Assembly (NCBI RefSeq): GCF_029867415.1 | Contig: NC_081185.1 | Coordinates: 117,345,987-117,409,986 of the forward strand | From: Vicia villosa | Taxonomy: Eukaryota; Streptophyta; Magnoliopsida; Fabales; Fabaceae | Direction: 5' to 3' | Length of the DNA stretch: 64,000 nt | In this document: piece by piece, positions 55,486 through 64,000 of the stretch | Layout: each line of letters starts with the position of its first letter | Numbering within the stretch: the first letter of the stretch is position 1 | Position numbers and translations under genes: made by a program | The notes under the pieces: generated by a model | Told to the model about the DNA's origin: nothing | The model's input: the letters and a program-made list of their open reading frames with translations, nothing else | The model's database searches: none

Positions 55486-55536
55486 AATTTCGCTGGAGGT
55501 CACCAAGAAGATAGGGAGGTGGATAAAGAAATTCTC
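55486..55536. repeat. Right terminal inverted repeat of element 2
   Basis: Read inward: GAGAATTTCTTTATCCACCT, CCCTATCTTCTTGGTGACCT, CCAGCGAAATTCCG. Shares the CTTCTTG-type block with the left end of element 1. Confidence 0.85.
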
Positions 55537-55544
55537 AGAATAAA
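55537..55544. repeat. Right TSD of element 2 (AGAATAAA)
   Basis: Identical to 52385-52392. Confidence 0.88.
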
Positions 55545-55581
55545 TCTGAAAGAAAAATCTCTAGAACTTTCGACGTAGAGA

Positions 55582-55737
55582 ATGGAGTTGGCAGGTTGCC
55601 GAAACCTATGTTTTTTAAGTTCAACGCATTGGCCAGCTAGTCAAACTTCTCTTTCTTATTCACTTAGATTCGGCTCGAGGGGTACTAAGAGTGACATTCA
55701 ATCAGACATACTATACATGATTAAAGAATTACAATGA
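55582..55737 (+). CDS. Short unrecognised frame (51 aa), possibly a truncated first exon
   Basis: It starts MELAGCRNLCFLSSTHWPAS and continues Ser/Thr/Arg-rich with almost no acids for about 40 residues, which resembles a plastid or mitochondrial transit peptide, then DIQSDILYMIKELQ and TGA. I do not recognise a family. It begins 38 bp after the TSD of element 2, so the transposon may sit in its 5' UTR or promoter. No clear downstream exon was found; it may be a gene fragment or chance. Confidence 0.3.
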   Translation: MELAGCRNLCFLSSTHWPASQTSLSYSLRFGSRGTKSDIQSDILYMIKELQ

Positions 55738-55830
55738 GCTACTTGTGTGTTTTTAAGAAAGAAAGGTGGTACAATGTAGCTGTCATGTCAAGGTAAATAT
55801 TTTGTATTAGTATTTGGAGAAAACTTACAT

Positions 55831-55989
55831 ACAATTTTTTAGGTGTGGTTTATACTATTTATGAATGAAAATATGACAAGTGTACTTTAATATTATTTAA
55901 CAAGAAGAAAATTGCATATGTGTAAGAGGAAATTATACACTAGTCATATTTTCGTTAGAAAATAGTACAAATCACACCTAAAGAATTGT
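55831..55989. mobile_element. MITE copy B (same family as 31551-31710)
   Basis: The left arm ACAATTTTTTAGGTGTGGTT and the right arm read inward (ACAATTCTTTAGGTGTGATT) match for about 45 bp, including TACTATTT and GAAAATATGAC. Total about 159 bp. No coding capacity. Confidence 0.82.
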
Positions 55990-56131
55990 ATTTAAGTATC
56001 CTCCTTAGTATTATATATTAGATATAGCAAATTCATTTGAGGGAGCTTAATGTTCCACTAAAATCAGTGTATTGTATAATAAATCATAATCCGCTTTCAA
56101 AAAAATAGCAGCTACAATGCAACAACATCAC

Positions 56132-57639
56132 TAGATCAGTTCATTTCGAACCCGAAAGTTTGCACAGGATGGTGCATCCAGTAGGAAGTGGAAGTTCCGA
56201 AGAGATTCTTGGTGGCAAAACGACATATTGAGCAGTCGTTTGGAGCTTTCACCTAGTTCGTTAGCTAGTGATTTTCACTTTTGGGTCGGGGTTGTTGTTT
56301 AGGTGCGAGAAATCGAGTCAATCTCGGTTGAAAGCTGACTCGAGTTCTCTTCAGGCGGCTGTATCGGTCCGCGTAACCAAATTAGGAGGAGTTGGTGATT
56401 TGTTTCTCTGGAGGAGGCCCCAAGATGTATAGGTTGCTTGACATCCTGACTGGTTTAATTGGTGAAGACATTCTCAAGGCTTAACCTGTTGCACATGTAT
56501 TGCTCAGGGACTTGGACTTGCTATTGGGGCAACACTAATGAACTTGAAAAGAGAAACAAAATTTGGCTTCACTCACTGTCAAGATTTTTCATATGTTGGC
56601 TGAGGGTTTCTTTGTAAAGAACATCCACGTACTACTCTTGGATTCAACATCAATCTTTCAATTACCAGACGGTCATGCTTTTGCCAAAACTGCAATATGA
56701 GGGAACATATTACACCTAGCAATAATGGGATTAGAATTGACAGTGGTTTGTATGGGGTTGTTGATTTAATAGCCATGGCTTTTAGTTAATGTTTATTGGC
56801 ATATTTTTCTCTATTGTGGATGAAAAATCAGTCATAGCTGGCAATAGCTGCACTTGTGATGAAGGGTGATATTAAATGACGATTCATAATTTTATACTAT
56901 CATATAAGGAAGACTTGCAAGTGAAGTACTAAGCTTAATTTGTCTGGTTACATCTAATTATGTGTATTTAGATGTATATGAAGCTTTTATGAGGAAGCTG
57001 TTATTGGAAAGATTTGTCCTTTGTTTTGAGACTATAGCTGGACTAATAGATTGATGTGGAATCACTTTAGATGTATTTAGATAAGGTTTGCATCTATCAA
57101 TCTAAGGCATAGTTGTTAGTGTTGGTTTCACTCTAAGGCTACTCGTGATCGTTGGCAGCGACGCTCTTTCGGCTATGTTTTGCTTCTGGTGAGGAGCTTT
57201 CAGCTGTTTAGAAGGTTGGTTTAGGTGTCAGCTTTGGCGCTGAACTTGTGTTTCCAGTCGAGAGACCTGGTGCAATGTTTCCGCAGGTGGTGGAGTATCT
57301 ATTCTGAGGTGGCTTTGGCTAGAGTATTGTGCCGAGATGCAGGTGGTATTTTATCAAGGTCCGTTCATGTCGTTGAGGAGTAGCGCTTTTCAATAGTCCA
57401 TTGAGCAAGTTCTGTACTGGAGTCAATGCATTACTATATGGGAGTGTGGGTGGTATATAATAGCAAGGTGTTTTTCTATTTGCAGGGTTTGGTGTATGTT
57501 ACATGTTATTTGGTTTTGGTGTATAAGTTCTGTTACTGTCATGTTTTTTTGGCTTGGTGTTTATGAATAATGTTGTATAATTGGACATTACTTATGCCTT
57601 ATTTCTTTAATAAATTTTATTGGCCTTAAAAAAAAAAAG
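56132..57639 (+). mobile_element. Poly(A)-tailed retroposon, 1.5 kb, with 13-bp TSD, class unknown
   Basis: Flanked by the perfect 13-bp repeat GCAACAACATCAC (56119-56131 and 57640-57652). The insert ends AATAAATTTTATTGGCCTT plus an A11 run (57628-57638), with an AATAAA-like signal about 20 bp before the tail. These are the hallmarks of target-primed reverse transcription (5'-truncated LINE or processed transcript). I found no RT, zf-RVT or RNase H motif, and no long frame. It could be the 3' UTR of a LINE family, or the retrocopy of a non-coding or unrecognised transcript. Confidence 0.85.
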
Positions 57640-57652
57640 GCAACAACATCAC

Positions 57653-58854
57653 AAAACAACACTATAACTCAAAAATGTGTTACAAGCCTAATAGAGGAAC
57701 AATCTCTAGTTTAACCAGATTTGATAACAAAAGAGTTTGTCATGCCTTCAATCAATACTTTAGTCACTACTCAAATCTTTCTTAGTTTTGATTAAAAAAA
57801 GGTTAAATGTCTTTTTTGTCCCTATAAAATTATAAAAAAAAAATTTCCCATTAAAAAAATGACATGTTTTAGTCCACACAAAATTATTATGCACGTAGTT
57901 TTAGTACCGACTATTAAACTAATATATATTTTTAAATGATTATTTTACACACATGTTTAGAACTTTATAAAATGTTCCTTGAAAATAAAGGAACTCAAAA
58001 TTTAATTTCTAAGCCGAGATTTGCATTACTTTTATCATTATTTTTTGAAATTTAAAAAGTTCATATTTAATTCTTCTCATTTTAAAAAATTCAATAATTT
58101 GGTAAAGAAATATTTTATAGTATTTTAAACACATGAAAAAAATTATTCAAAATTTAAAAAGTTTAAGGGTAATTAAACAGTTTTCAAATTTTAAAAAAAT
58201 AATAAAGACTAAAACTACATGCATAAAATTTTTGTAGGACCAAAATATGTCATTTTTTTATAAAGACTAAAAAATGAAATTTCAATATTTAAATGGACTA
58301 AATTGAAATGTAGTATACTTATTTTAAGAATCTCTTTTGATTCTCAAATACCTTATAAATTTTTTAACTGCCAGTACCAATCTCATCTAAATTGAAATAC
58401 CATCAAGTGGCACCACAAGATTTCAATATTTAGGAACATTAGTATTTAAAGTATGTTGTCTGACAGTGCAGGATTCTGGCAATGATAGATTTATAAACAA
58501 AAATATGCATGTTGTTTGGAACTCTAAAATTCTGGTAGGAACCATTCTTAATAAGTGTACTGTCCAAGTGGATGTTTACCACATATTTTGACAGCAATCA
58601 TAGTAAGATTACATCCATTTCATTACTATAAGTATAATCTATCATTAATTACTCTCATACATCATTCATCATGAATACAATAGGTTCGCATATAGCAACA
58701 ACAGCAAAATTTCTAAAATGCCAAACAACATCACATTGGAGCAAACAATCATTTGTTGAAAAACCAACAGAGTAATTCAAACTTTTGAAGCCAACAACAC
58801 ATGTAATAATTGTTTTGAATATACATTCAATTATGAATATGAAAAGTGTATTCC
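57653..58854. other. AT-rich spacer with a large inverted repeat
   Basis: No gene. Contains the inverted-repeat element at about 57803-58316. The remainder is the 3' flank of the F-box/FBD gene. Confidence 0.5.
57803..58316. repeat. MITE-like inverted repeat
   Basis: The left part (ATGACATGTTTTAGTCC, then ACGTAGTTTTAGTACC) is mirrored on the right (inverted: ATGACATATTTTGGTCC, then ATGTAGTTTTAGTC). The left edge GGTTAAATGTCTTTTTTGTC is typical of a frequent legume MITE whose copies start GGTTAAATGT. The right edge is decayed and no TSD was found. Confidence 0.55.
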
Positions 58855-60470
58855 TCACACTTTAAATGTGACGGAATGAGCTGAATATTCTATGTTAAAA
58901 CTTCTCTTAACTAAAAATATTTTCTCCTTAATTTTTTCAATTTCTTCCTCGCGCAGTGTATAACGAGAGAAACTAATACTCTCCAAAAACTGGCTATTCT
59001 CCATAACAAATTTAGCAAAACTCAACTCCAGTTCACCACCAGCAAAATTTACAAATCTTACCACTTTCAGAGTAGATAGAAAACATTCGGGTACGATTGC
59101 AAAATTCGGCGGTTCTGTGTAAGACTCTATTGCCTGTTGAAATAAAAAACATAACATGTTAATATTACATAACAAAACAAGGTACAATCAAGAGAATGAA
59201 AAAAAAAACTCAAATAAGTATTATGTATTTATCTTCAATAACAAAAACATTACCACGATTTTTACTTTTTTTATATATTTCAACAATAAATAATCAAAAG
59301 AAATAGATATCTTATTTTCACTTCTTTTTTGTTGTTGCAATTTTGTAAAATTTAAAAATATTATCAATCACGAACCTGTAAAACTAGAGTCTCTAGACAT
59401 GGTGATTTAAAAAGTAAGGCTAACAAAAGCTCAACTGTAACAGAGTAACATATATCCAGGGAGCTGAGCATTCGAAATGCAGGAATATCAACCAAATAAG
59501 GTTTCAATGGTGCAAGACCCTGGAAAACAAAAACAAATGTGTACTGTTGGACAATATATTAAGAAACCTACTATAAGTAAAGTAAATGAAGAATTAGACA
59601 AGTGTTTCAGTCACTAGAGACTTTTATCTATGACATGAAACAATTTCTTCTTATCAAAATTAACTTAAAAGTTGAAGAAGAAAATCATACCCGAATTAGT
59701 GTTAAACATTTCAAATTATTAATATTGAAAAGTTTGCAAAAAAAATTCTTCATTTGTTGCCCACTCTTGACGTTCGATTTCGTTAGAGAAATGGAGGCTT
59801 TATCAACATGAGCATCTAGCAAAATGGTCTCAGACGATATATAACCCTCATAACGATATTTTGTAATATAGGAAGCACGAATCACAATTTCAGCATGAGA
59901 TACATCACACGGCCACGACCTAACCCACTGACGACTTATTTCAACCTTCTCAAGAAGAGGCGCTTCTATAGTAACACGTTTTACATCTAACCAAATGCAA
60001 TTATGTGAGTGATATTGTCTAAGAACTGGGAATTTTAGTGTTAACTCTTTGGACTGGTTGGAGGAGTAACAAGTAATATACATCGGATTTACCAATGCAG
60101 TCAAATATAGTACAGTGAGGGATGAAAGACAAACAAAAGACGGAAATTGGATGATAGAATGATCCATACTCAGCCTCAAATTCTCCAAGTACTGGCATTT
60201 GAAAATGGGATAGCATGAAATGTTGCATTGTTCAATGGAACAGACAGAAATCTTTTTAACATTTTTATTTGAAACACAAGATATCAATTGACTGATAATG
60301 TAGGGGTCATATTTCTCTGAGAGACAAAGATCAAATCTATTGATGTTTGAAGCATTGAGATGAAGCATCATCTTGCATGCAAAGTTGATAAAAGTAGTTT
60401 TGTTTATCTTTGCTCGAGAATAAATACCATTTTTATCTTCAAAATATAGGTTTGCCAGAAATGTCCACAT
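58855..60470 (-). pseudogene. F-box/FBD/LRR gene, 3' three exons; 5' end cut off by a Copia insertion
   Basis: Three exons on the minus strand: 59691-60470 (260 codons), 59376-59519 (48), 58855-59133 (92 plus TGA); all GT-AG and in phase, total 400 residues. The first visible residues MWTFLANLYFED are the conserved segment that normally follows the F-box (SKRW..LWTF). LRR-type repeats follow (ENLRLSMDHSIIQFPSF, SSLTVLYLTAL), and exon 3 is the FBD domain (ESISFSRYTLREEEIEKIKE). The F-box itself is missing. The reading frame runs upstream without a natural start to 60475, where a Copia LTR begins, so the 5' part should lie beyond the retrotransposon. Such proteins are predicted SCF substrate receptors. 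The remaining exons are undamaged, so the break is recent. Confidence 0.88.
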
Positions 60471-60475
60471 GGATA

Positions 60476-60701
60476 TGTTAGGTTAGACGTGGTATCTTTT
60501 AGTTGTTTAGTGCAGAAATAAACTCCTACATTTTAGGAGGTAGTTTTGATAGACTAGTTCAAAGTTATTTTAATTATGTGTGTAACAAACTCCACTATTC
60601 AAGTGCAGTTTAATTTTGTAAGGCTATTTAATAGCCAAAGCTTTCATAATAAACTCAAGGAATTACTCCTACTTTCTGTGCGTGACTAACTGAGTGCAAC
60701 A
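60476..60701 (+). repeat. 5' LTR of the Copia element (226 bp)
   Basis: Starts TGTTAGG and ends TGCAACA, directly before the primer-binding site. An AATAAA-like word (TAATAAA near 60649) lies in the 3' half. The base-exact ends are inferred from the TG..CA rule, because the second LTR is not in the window. The flanking pentamer is GGATA (60471-60475). Confidence 0.78.
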
Positions 60702-60705
60702 AAAC

Positions 60706-60717
60706 TGGTACCAGAGC
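60706..60717 (+). other. Primer-binding site, initiator Met tRNA type
   Basis: TGGTACCAGAGC, one base different from the usual TGGTATCAGAGC complementary to the 3' end of tRNA-iMet. It begins 4 bp after the LTR. Confidence 0.85.
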
Positions 60718-60782
60718 TTAAAAAGAAGCCTGGCCTGTGAGTGAAACAAAGTGTGTGAAAAAAAAAGAGTGAAAATCAGTAC

Positions 60783-63700
60783 ATGATGAGTGAGAGCAGT
60801 AACTTTGCGCAACCAAGCATTCCCAAGTTTGACGGGGATTATGATCACTGGAGTCTTCTCATGGAGAACCTTCTTAGGTCAAAAGAGTATTGGAGCGTGG
60901 TGCAAGCTGGCTTCGTGGAACCAGCAAATGAAGAAACCCTATCTGCAGTCCAAAAGAAGAATACTGATGAAGCAAGGTTAAAAGATTTAAAGGCCAAGAA
61001 CTATCTGTTCAGTTCAATCGACAAGACCATCTTGAAGACCATCACTCAAAAGGAGACATCGAAACAGCTCTGGGATTCGATGAAAATCAAATATCAGGGT
61101 AACGCGAGGGTGAAACGAGCGCAGCTGCAAACATTGCGTAGAAACTTTGAACTGTTGGACATGAAACAAGGTGAGTCAGTCACAGAATATTTTGGTAGGG
61201 TTATGGTGGTTGCCAATGACATGAGGAATTGTGGAGAAGACATGCCAGACGTAAAAATTGTGGAGAAGATCTTGAGGACGCTCACGGAAAATTTCAATTA
61301 CATTGTATGCTCGATTGAAGAGTCCAAAGATATTGATAGTCTGACTGTAGATGCATTACAAAGCTCGCTACTCGTTCACGAGCAGAAATTTAAGAAGACA
61401 ACAAATGGAGGAGAAGAACAAGTTCTAAAGATCTCACATGATGAACGTGGAGGAGGAGGAAGAAGCAGAGGAAACATGGTTCGAGGAAGAGGTAGAGGCA
61501 GAGGAAGGTCGTTGAACAAAGCACTTGTAGAGTGCTTCAAGTGTCATCAACTAGGGCACTTCCAATATGAATGTCCACAATGGGAAAGAAAAGCAAATTA
61601 TGCAGAATTTGATGAATTTGACGAAGAGGATGAGATGCTGTTGATGGTGGAGTCAAACAATGCCAAGAAAGAAGAGGTATGGTTCTTGGATTCAGGTTGT
61701 AGTAATCATATGTGTGGAAACAAATTCTGGTTTACAGATTTGGATGAAGACTATCGGCATTCTGTAAAGTTAGGAAACAATACTCGAATGGAAGTCGTGG
61801 GAAGAGGCAGTGTGCGGCTTAATATTGACGGAACAGTCCAAGTGGTGTCAAACGTTTACTACGTACCGGACTTGAAGAGTAATCTCCTTAGCATAGGCCA
61901 ACTCCAAGAAAGAGGCCTCACTATTCTGATCAAACACGGTGTCTGCAAGATGTTTCATCCGAAGAGAGGGTTGATAATGCAAATAAGGATGACGGCGAAC
62001 CGAATGTTTGCATTATTAGCAACAACAGTAGCCAAAATTGCCGACAACCCTAGATGCATGCAAACCTCAATAAATGATGAGTCCCAATTGTGGCACCGTA
62101 GGTACGGACATTTGAATTACAAAGGTTTGAGAACCTTAAAGTTCAGAAATATGGTGAAAGGATTGCCGGAGTTAAAAGGAACGACCAAAGCATGCACCAA
62201 TTGTTTAGTAGGCAAGCAACACCGTAAAACCATTCCAAAGAAAAGTTCATGGCGTGCTTCAAGAAAATTGCAGCTGGTACATTCAGATCTCTGCGGTCCA
62301 ATTACTCCATCATCAAACAGTGATAGAAGATATATCATGACCCTCATTGATGACTACAGTAGAAAGGTATGGATTTATTTCTTAAAAGATAAATCTGAAG
62401 CTTTTACATTCTTTAAACAATTTAAGAGTCAAGTTGAGAAGCAAAGTGGATCAATGATATGCTGTCTGCGGACCGACAGAGGAGGTGAATTTACTTCTGA
62501 TGAGTTTAATTTGTTTTGTAAGGAGACCGGCATTACAAGGCAACTTACAGCAGCCTATACGCCACAACAGAACGGGGTAGCAGAGCGCAAAAATCGGACA
62601 ATCATGAATATGGTTCGATGTATTTTGAATGATAAAGGAGTGCCAAAGAGGTTTTGGCCTGAGGCTGCTAAATGGGCAGCACATGTGCTAAATAGGAGTC
62701 CAACATCAGTAACAAAGGAGAGAACACCAGAAGAAGTATGGAGTGAAGTGAAGCCAAATGTAGACTACTTCAGAGTCTTCGGTTGCTTAGCCCACATGCA
62801 TGTCCCAAATCAAAGGAGAAAAAAGCTAGATGATAAAAGCCTACGTTGTGTGCTACTTGGAGTAAGCAATGAGTCGAAAGCATACCGATTATATAACCCA
62901 ATAACACAAAAGATAATGATTAGTCGGGATGTGATTTTTGAGGAAGATGAAGGCTGGAATTGGGAGAAGGATATCAGTCAAGCCGAAGAAGAAAAACTGA
63001 TTTGGGAAGATTGTGATGACAAGGAACAACATGAAGAAACTGAAGTGGATGAAGGAGAAAATTCAATAGCACGCACAGAAGAAGCAGAGAGAAGAGGTGC
63101 AAGAGTCAGAAAACCACCTGCTTACCTGCAAGAATATACCACGGGAGAAGAGTTTTCAGATGAGGAAGAGGCTGGTAACTTTGTGATGTTTGCAGCCTTA
63201 GAAGATCCTACTTCATTTGAGCAAGCTGTAGTGGATGAGAAGTGGAGGGCAGCGATGGAAATTGAGCTGCAAGCCATTGAAAAAAACAATACTTGGGAAC
63301 TAACTGAACTACCTACAGGTGCGAAGAAGATAGGAGTTAAATGGGTGTTTAAAACTAAACTCAATGAGCATGGAGAAGTGGACAAGCACAAAGCCCGACT
63401 TGTAGCCAAGGGCTATGCACAACAACATGGGATCGACTATAATGAGGTATTCGCACCGGTGGCAAGATGGGATACTATTCGTATGATTCTATCTATAGCA
63501 GCTCAAAAAGAATGGAGAGTTTATCAACTTGATGTGAAAAGCGCCTTTTTGCACGGAGAGCTGGAAGAAGATGTATATGTAGAACAACCTTTGGGATACG
63601 TTCGAAGGGGAGAAGAGGAGAAAGTCTACAAACTCAAAAAGGCACTATATGGATTAAAGCAGGCACCACGTGCCTGGTACAGTAAAATTGAGGCGTACTT

Positions 63701-64000
63701 CATTAAAGAGGGGTTTCAAAGATGTGATTACGAGCATACACTCTTCATCAAGAAGGAAGGAGGTAATAAAATTCTTATCGTTAGCCTGTATGTTGATGAT
63801 CTGATATTTACGGGCAATGATAACTTGATGTTCGCAAAGTTCAAATCCTCCATGAAGAAAGAGTTTGATATGACTGATCTAGGAAAGATGAAGTATTTCC
63901 TAGGTGTGGAAGTGATCCAAAAGCAAGAAGGAATATTTATCAGTCAGAAGAAGTATGCTGGAGAGTTGCTGGAAAAATTCAATCTTCACGAAGGAAATGC
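60783..64000 (+). CDS. Copia gag-pol polyprotein (partial, open at right edge)
   Basis: I read 1,072 codons without a stop from the ATG at 60783. In order: UBN2-type gag (FDGDYDHWSLLMENLLRSKE; LWDSMKIKYQGNARVKRAQL); an Arg/Gly-rich stretch and CCHC knuckle (CFKCHQLGHFQYEC, about residue 250); aspartic protease with D303 in LDSGCSNHM; gag-pre-integrase (LWHRRYGHLNYKGL); integrase core with catalytic D502 (HSDLCGP), the second Asp in RTDRGGEF and Glu in NGVAERKNR; then reverse transcriptase (WVFKTKL, ARLVAKGY, YQLDVKSAFLHGELEEDVYV) with active site YVDD at residues 1003-1006. All catalytic residues are present. The order protease-integrase-RT is diagnostic for Copia (Ty1 class). RNase H and the stop codon are beyond the window. 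The sequence is of the TNT1/Tork-like type. Confidence 0.94.
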   Translation, partial: MMSESSNFAQPSIPKFDGDYDHWSLLMENLLRSKEYWSVVQAGFVEPANEETLSAVQKKNTDEARLKDLKAKNYLFSSIDKTILKTITQKETSKQLWDSMKIKYQGNARVKRAQLQTLRRNFELLDMKQGESVTEYFGRVMVVANDMRNCGEDMPDVKIVEKILRTLTENFNYIVCSIEESKDIDSLTVDALQSSLLVHEQKFKKTTNGGEEQVLKISHDERGGGGRSRGNMVRGRGRGRGRSLNKALVECFKCHQLGHFQYECPQWERKANYAEFDEFDEEDEMLLMVESNNAKKEEVWFLDSGCSNHMCGNKFWFTDLDEDYRHSVKLGNNTRMEVVGRGSVRLNIDGTVQVVSNVYYVPDLKSNLLSIGQLQERGLTILIKHGVCKMFHPKRGLIMQIRMTANRMFALLATTVAKIADNPRCMQTSINDESQLWHRRYGHLNYKGLRTLKFRNMVKGLPELKGTTKACTNCLVGKQHRKTIPKKSSWRASRKLQLVHSDLCGPITPSSNSDRRYIMTLIDDYSRKVWIYFLKDKSEAFTFFKQFKSQVEKQSGSMICCLRTDRGGEFTSDEFNLFCKETGITRQLTAAYTPQQNGVAERKNRTIMNMVRCILNDKGVPKRFWPEAAKWAAHVLNRSPTSVTKERTPEEVWSEVKPNVDYFRVFGCLAHMHVPNQRRKKLDDKSLRCVLLGVSNESKAYRLYNPITQKIMISRDVIFEEDEGWNWEKDISQAEEEKLIWEDCDDKEQHEETEVDEGENSIARTEEAERRGARVRKPPAYLQEYTTGEEFSDEEEAGNFVMFAALEDPTSFEQAVVDEKWRAAMEIELQAIEKNNTWELTELPTGAKKIGVKWVFKTKLNEHGEVDKHKARLVAKGYAQQHGIDYNEVFAPVARWDTIRMILSIAAQKEWRVYQLDVKSAFLHGELEEDVYVEQPLGYVRRGEEEKVYKLKKALYGLKQAPRAWYSKIEAYFIKEGFQRCDYEHTLFIKKEGGNKILIVSLYVDDLIFTGNDNLMFAKFKSSMKKEFDMTDLGKMKYFLGVEVIQKQEGIFISQKKYAGELLEKFNLHEGN

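Larger units (their letters stand above)
52393..55536 (-). mobile_element. 3,144-bp element 2: MULE-type ends carrying a plant-mobile-domain gene, no transposase
   Basis: The ends read inward GAGAATTTCTTTATTGACCC (left) and GAGAATTTCTTTATCCACCT (right), both followed by a GGTGACC-CCAGCGAAAT segment. These match the ends of element 1. Flanked by a perfect 8-bp duplication AGAATAAA (52385-52392, 55537-55544). It carries nine copies of the 20-bp palindrome found in element 1, in the same relative places, and one gene of the PMD (MAIN/MAIL) family with a 5'-UTR intron. It encodes no transposase, so it would depend on one in trans, most simply the FAR1-MULE protein type of element 1. The PMD gene has two premature stops. 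The G+C content is clearly above the neighbourhood. Confidence 0.88.
60476..64000 (+). mobile_element. Copia LTR retrotransposon, apparently intact, runs off the right edge
   Basis: The 5' LTR (60476-60701), a primer-binding site and an uninterrupted gag-pol frame are visible. The 3' part of pol and the 3' LTR lie outside. It inserted into the F-box/FBD gene on its left. Intact coding capacity contrasts with the other Copia relics in the window and suggests a young copy. Confidence 0.92.

Noticed and set aside
57803..58316. Possible Helitron
   Set aside because: No TC start, hairpin-CTRR end or Rep/helicase; inverted arms fit a MITE better.

Overview
The window is nuclear DNA of a flowering plant. 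Host genes have GT-AG introns and a gene-sparse, AT-rich setting, and plastid-targeted proteins are encoded in the nucleus. Gene families and repeat types (CPR1-type F-box, F-box/FBD/LRR, CACTA, FAR1-MULE and Tekay-like LTRs) suggest a legume with a repeat-rich genome. That taxonomic call is inference.

Host genes: (1) the last two exons of glutamine:fructose-6-phosphate aminotransferase at 1-545 (+); (2) a two-exon DUF538 secreted protein at 2720-3750 (-); (3) a seven-exon plastid acetyl-CoA carboxylase biotin carboxyl carrier protein at 16397-20725 (-); (4) an intronless TIC20-type translocon protein at 23499-24125 (+); (5) a thirteen-exon LUC7-like U1 snRNP splicing factor at 26356-31322 (-); (6) the 3' part of an F-box/FBD/LRR gene at 58855-60470 (-), cut by a retrotransposon. 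Between them lie relics of a CPR1-type F-box gene, a wall-associated kinase, a GRF zinc-finger gene and a MuDR transposase.

Most of the rest is mobile DNA, often with ends I could fix by target-site duplications (TSDs): a 4.4-kb MULE with a FAR1-MULE-SWIM-OTU transposase (10865-15282) inside an older LINE relic; an 8.3-kb CACTA element (31802-40122, TSD TAA); a 2.76-kb solo LTR (48742-51502, TSD GACTC); a 3.1-kb element carrying a plant-mobile-domain gene (52393-55536); a poly(A)-tailed retroposon (56132-57639, 13-bp TSD); several MITEs; Copia relics; and a Copia element with an open gag-pol frame that runs off the right edge (60476 onward).

The most unusual signal joins the elements at 10865-15282 and 52393-55536. 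They encode unrelated proteins (a transposase/OTU fusion and a plant-mobile-domain protein). They share similar terminal inverted repeats starting GARAATTTCTT, 8-bp TSDs, a 5'-UTR intron, and 22 copies of a 20-bp palindrome, TTCGGARRTGCAYYTCCGAA. The palindromes cluster inside both ends, as a pair in the 5'-UTR intron of each main gene, and as a pair upstream of a TATA box of a second small gene. This looks like a two-component transposon family with a dedicated binding-site system.
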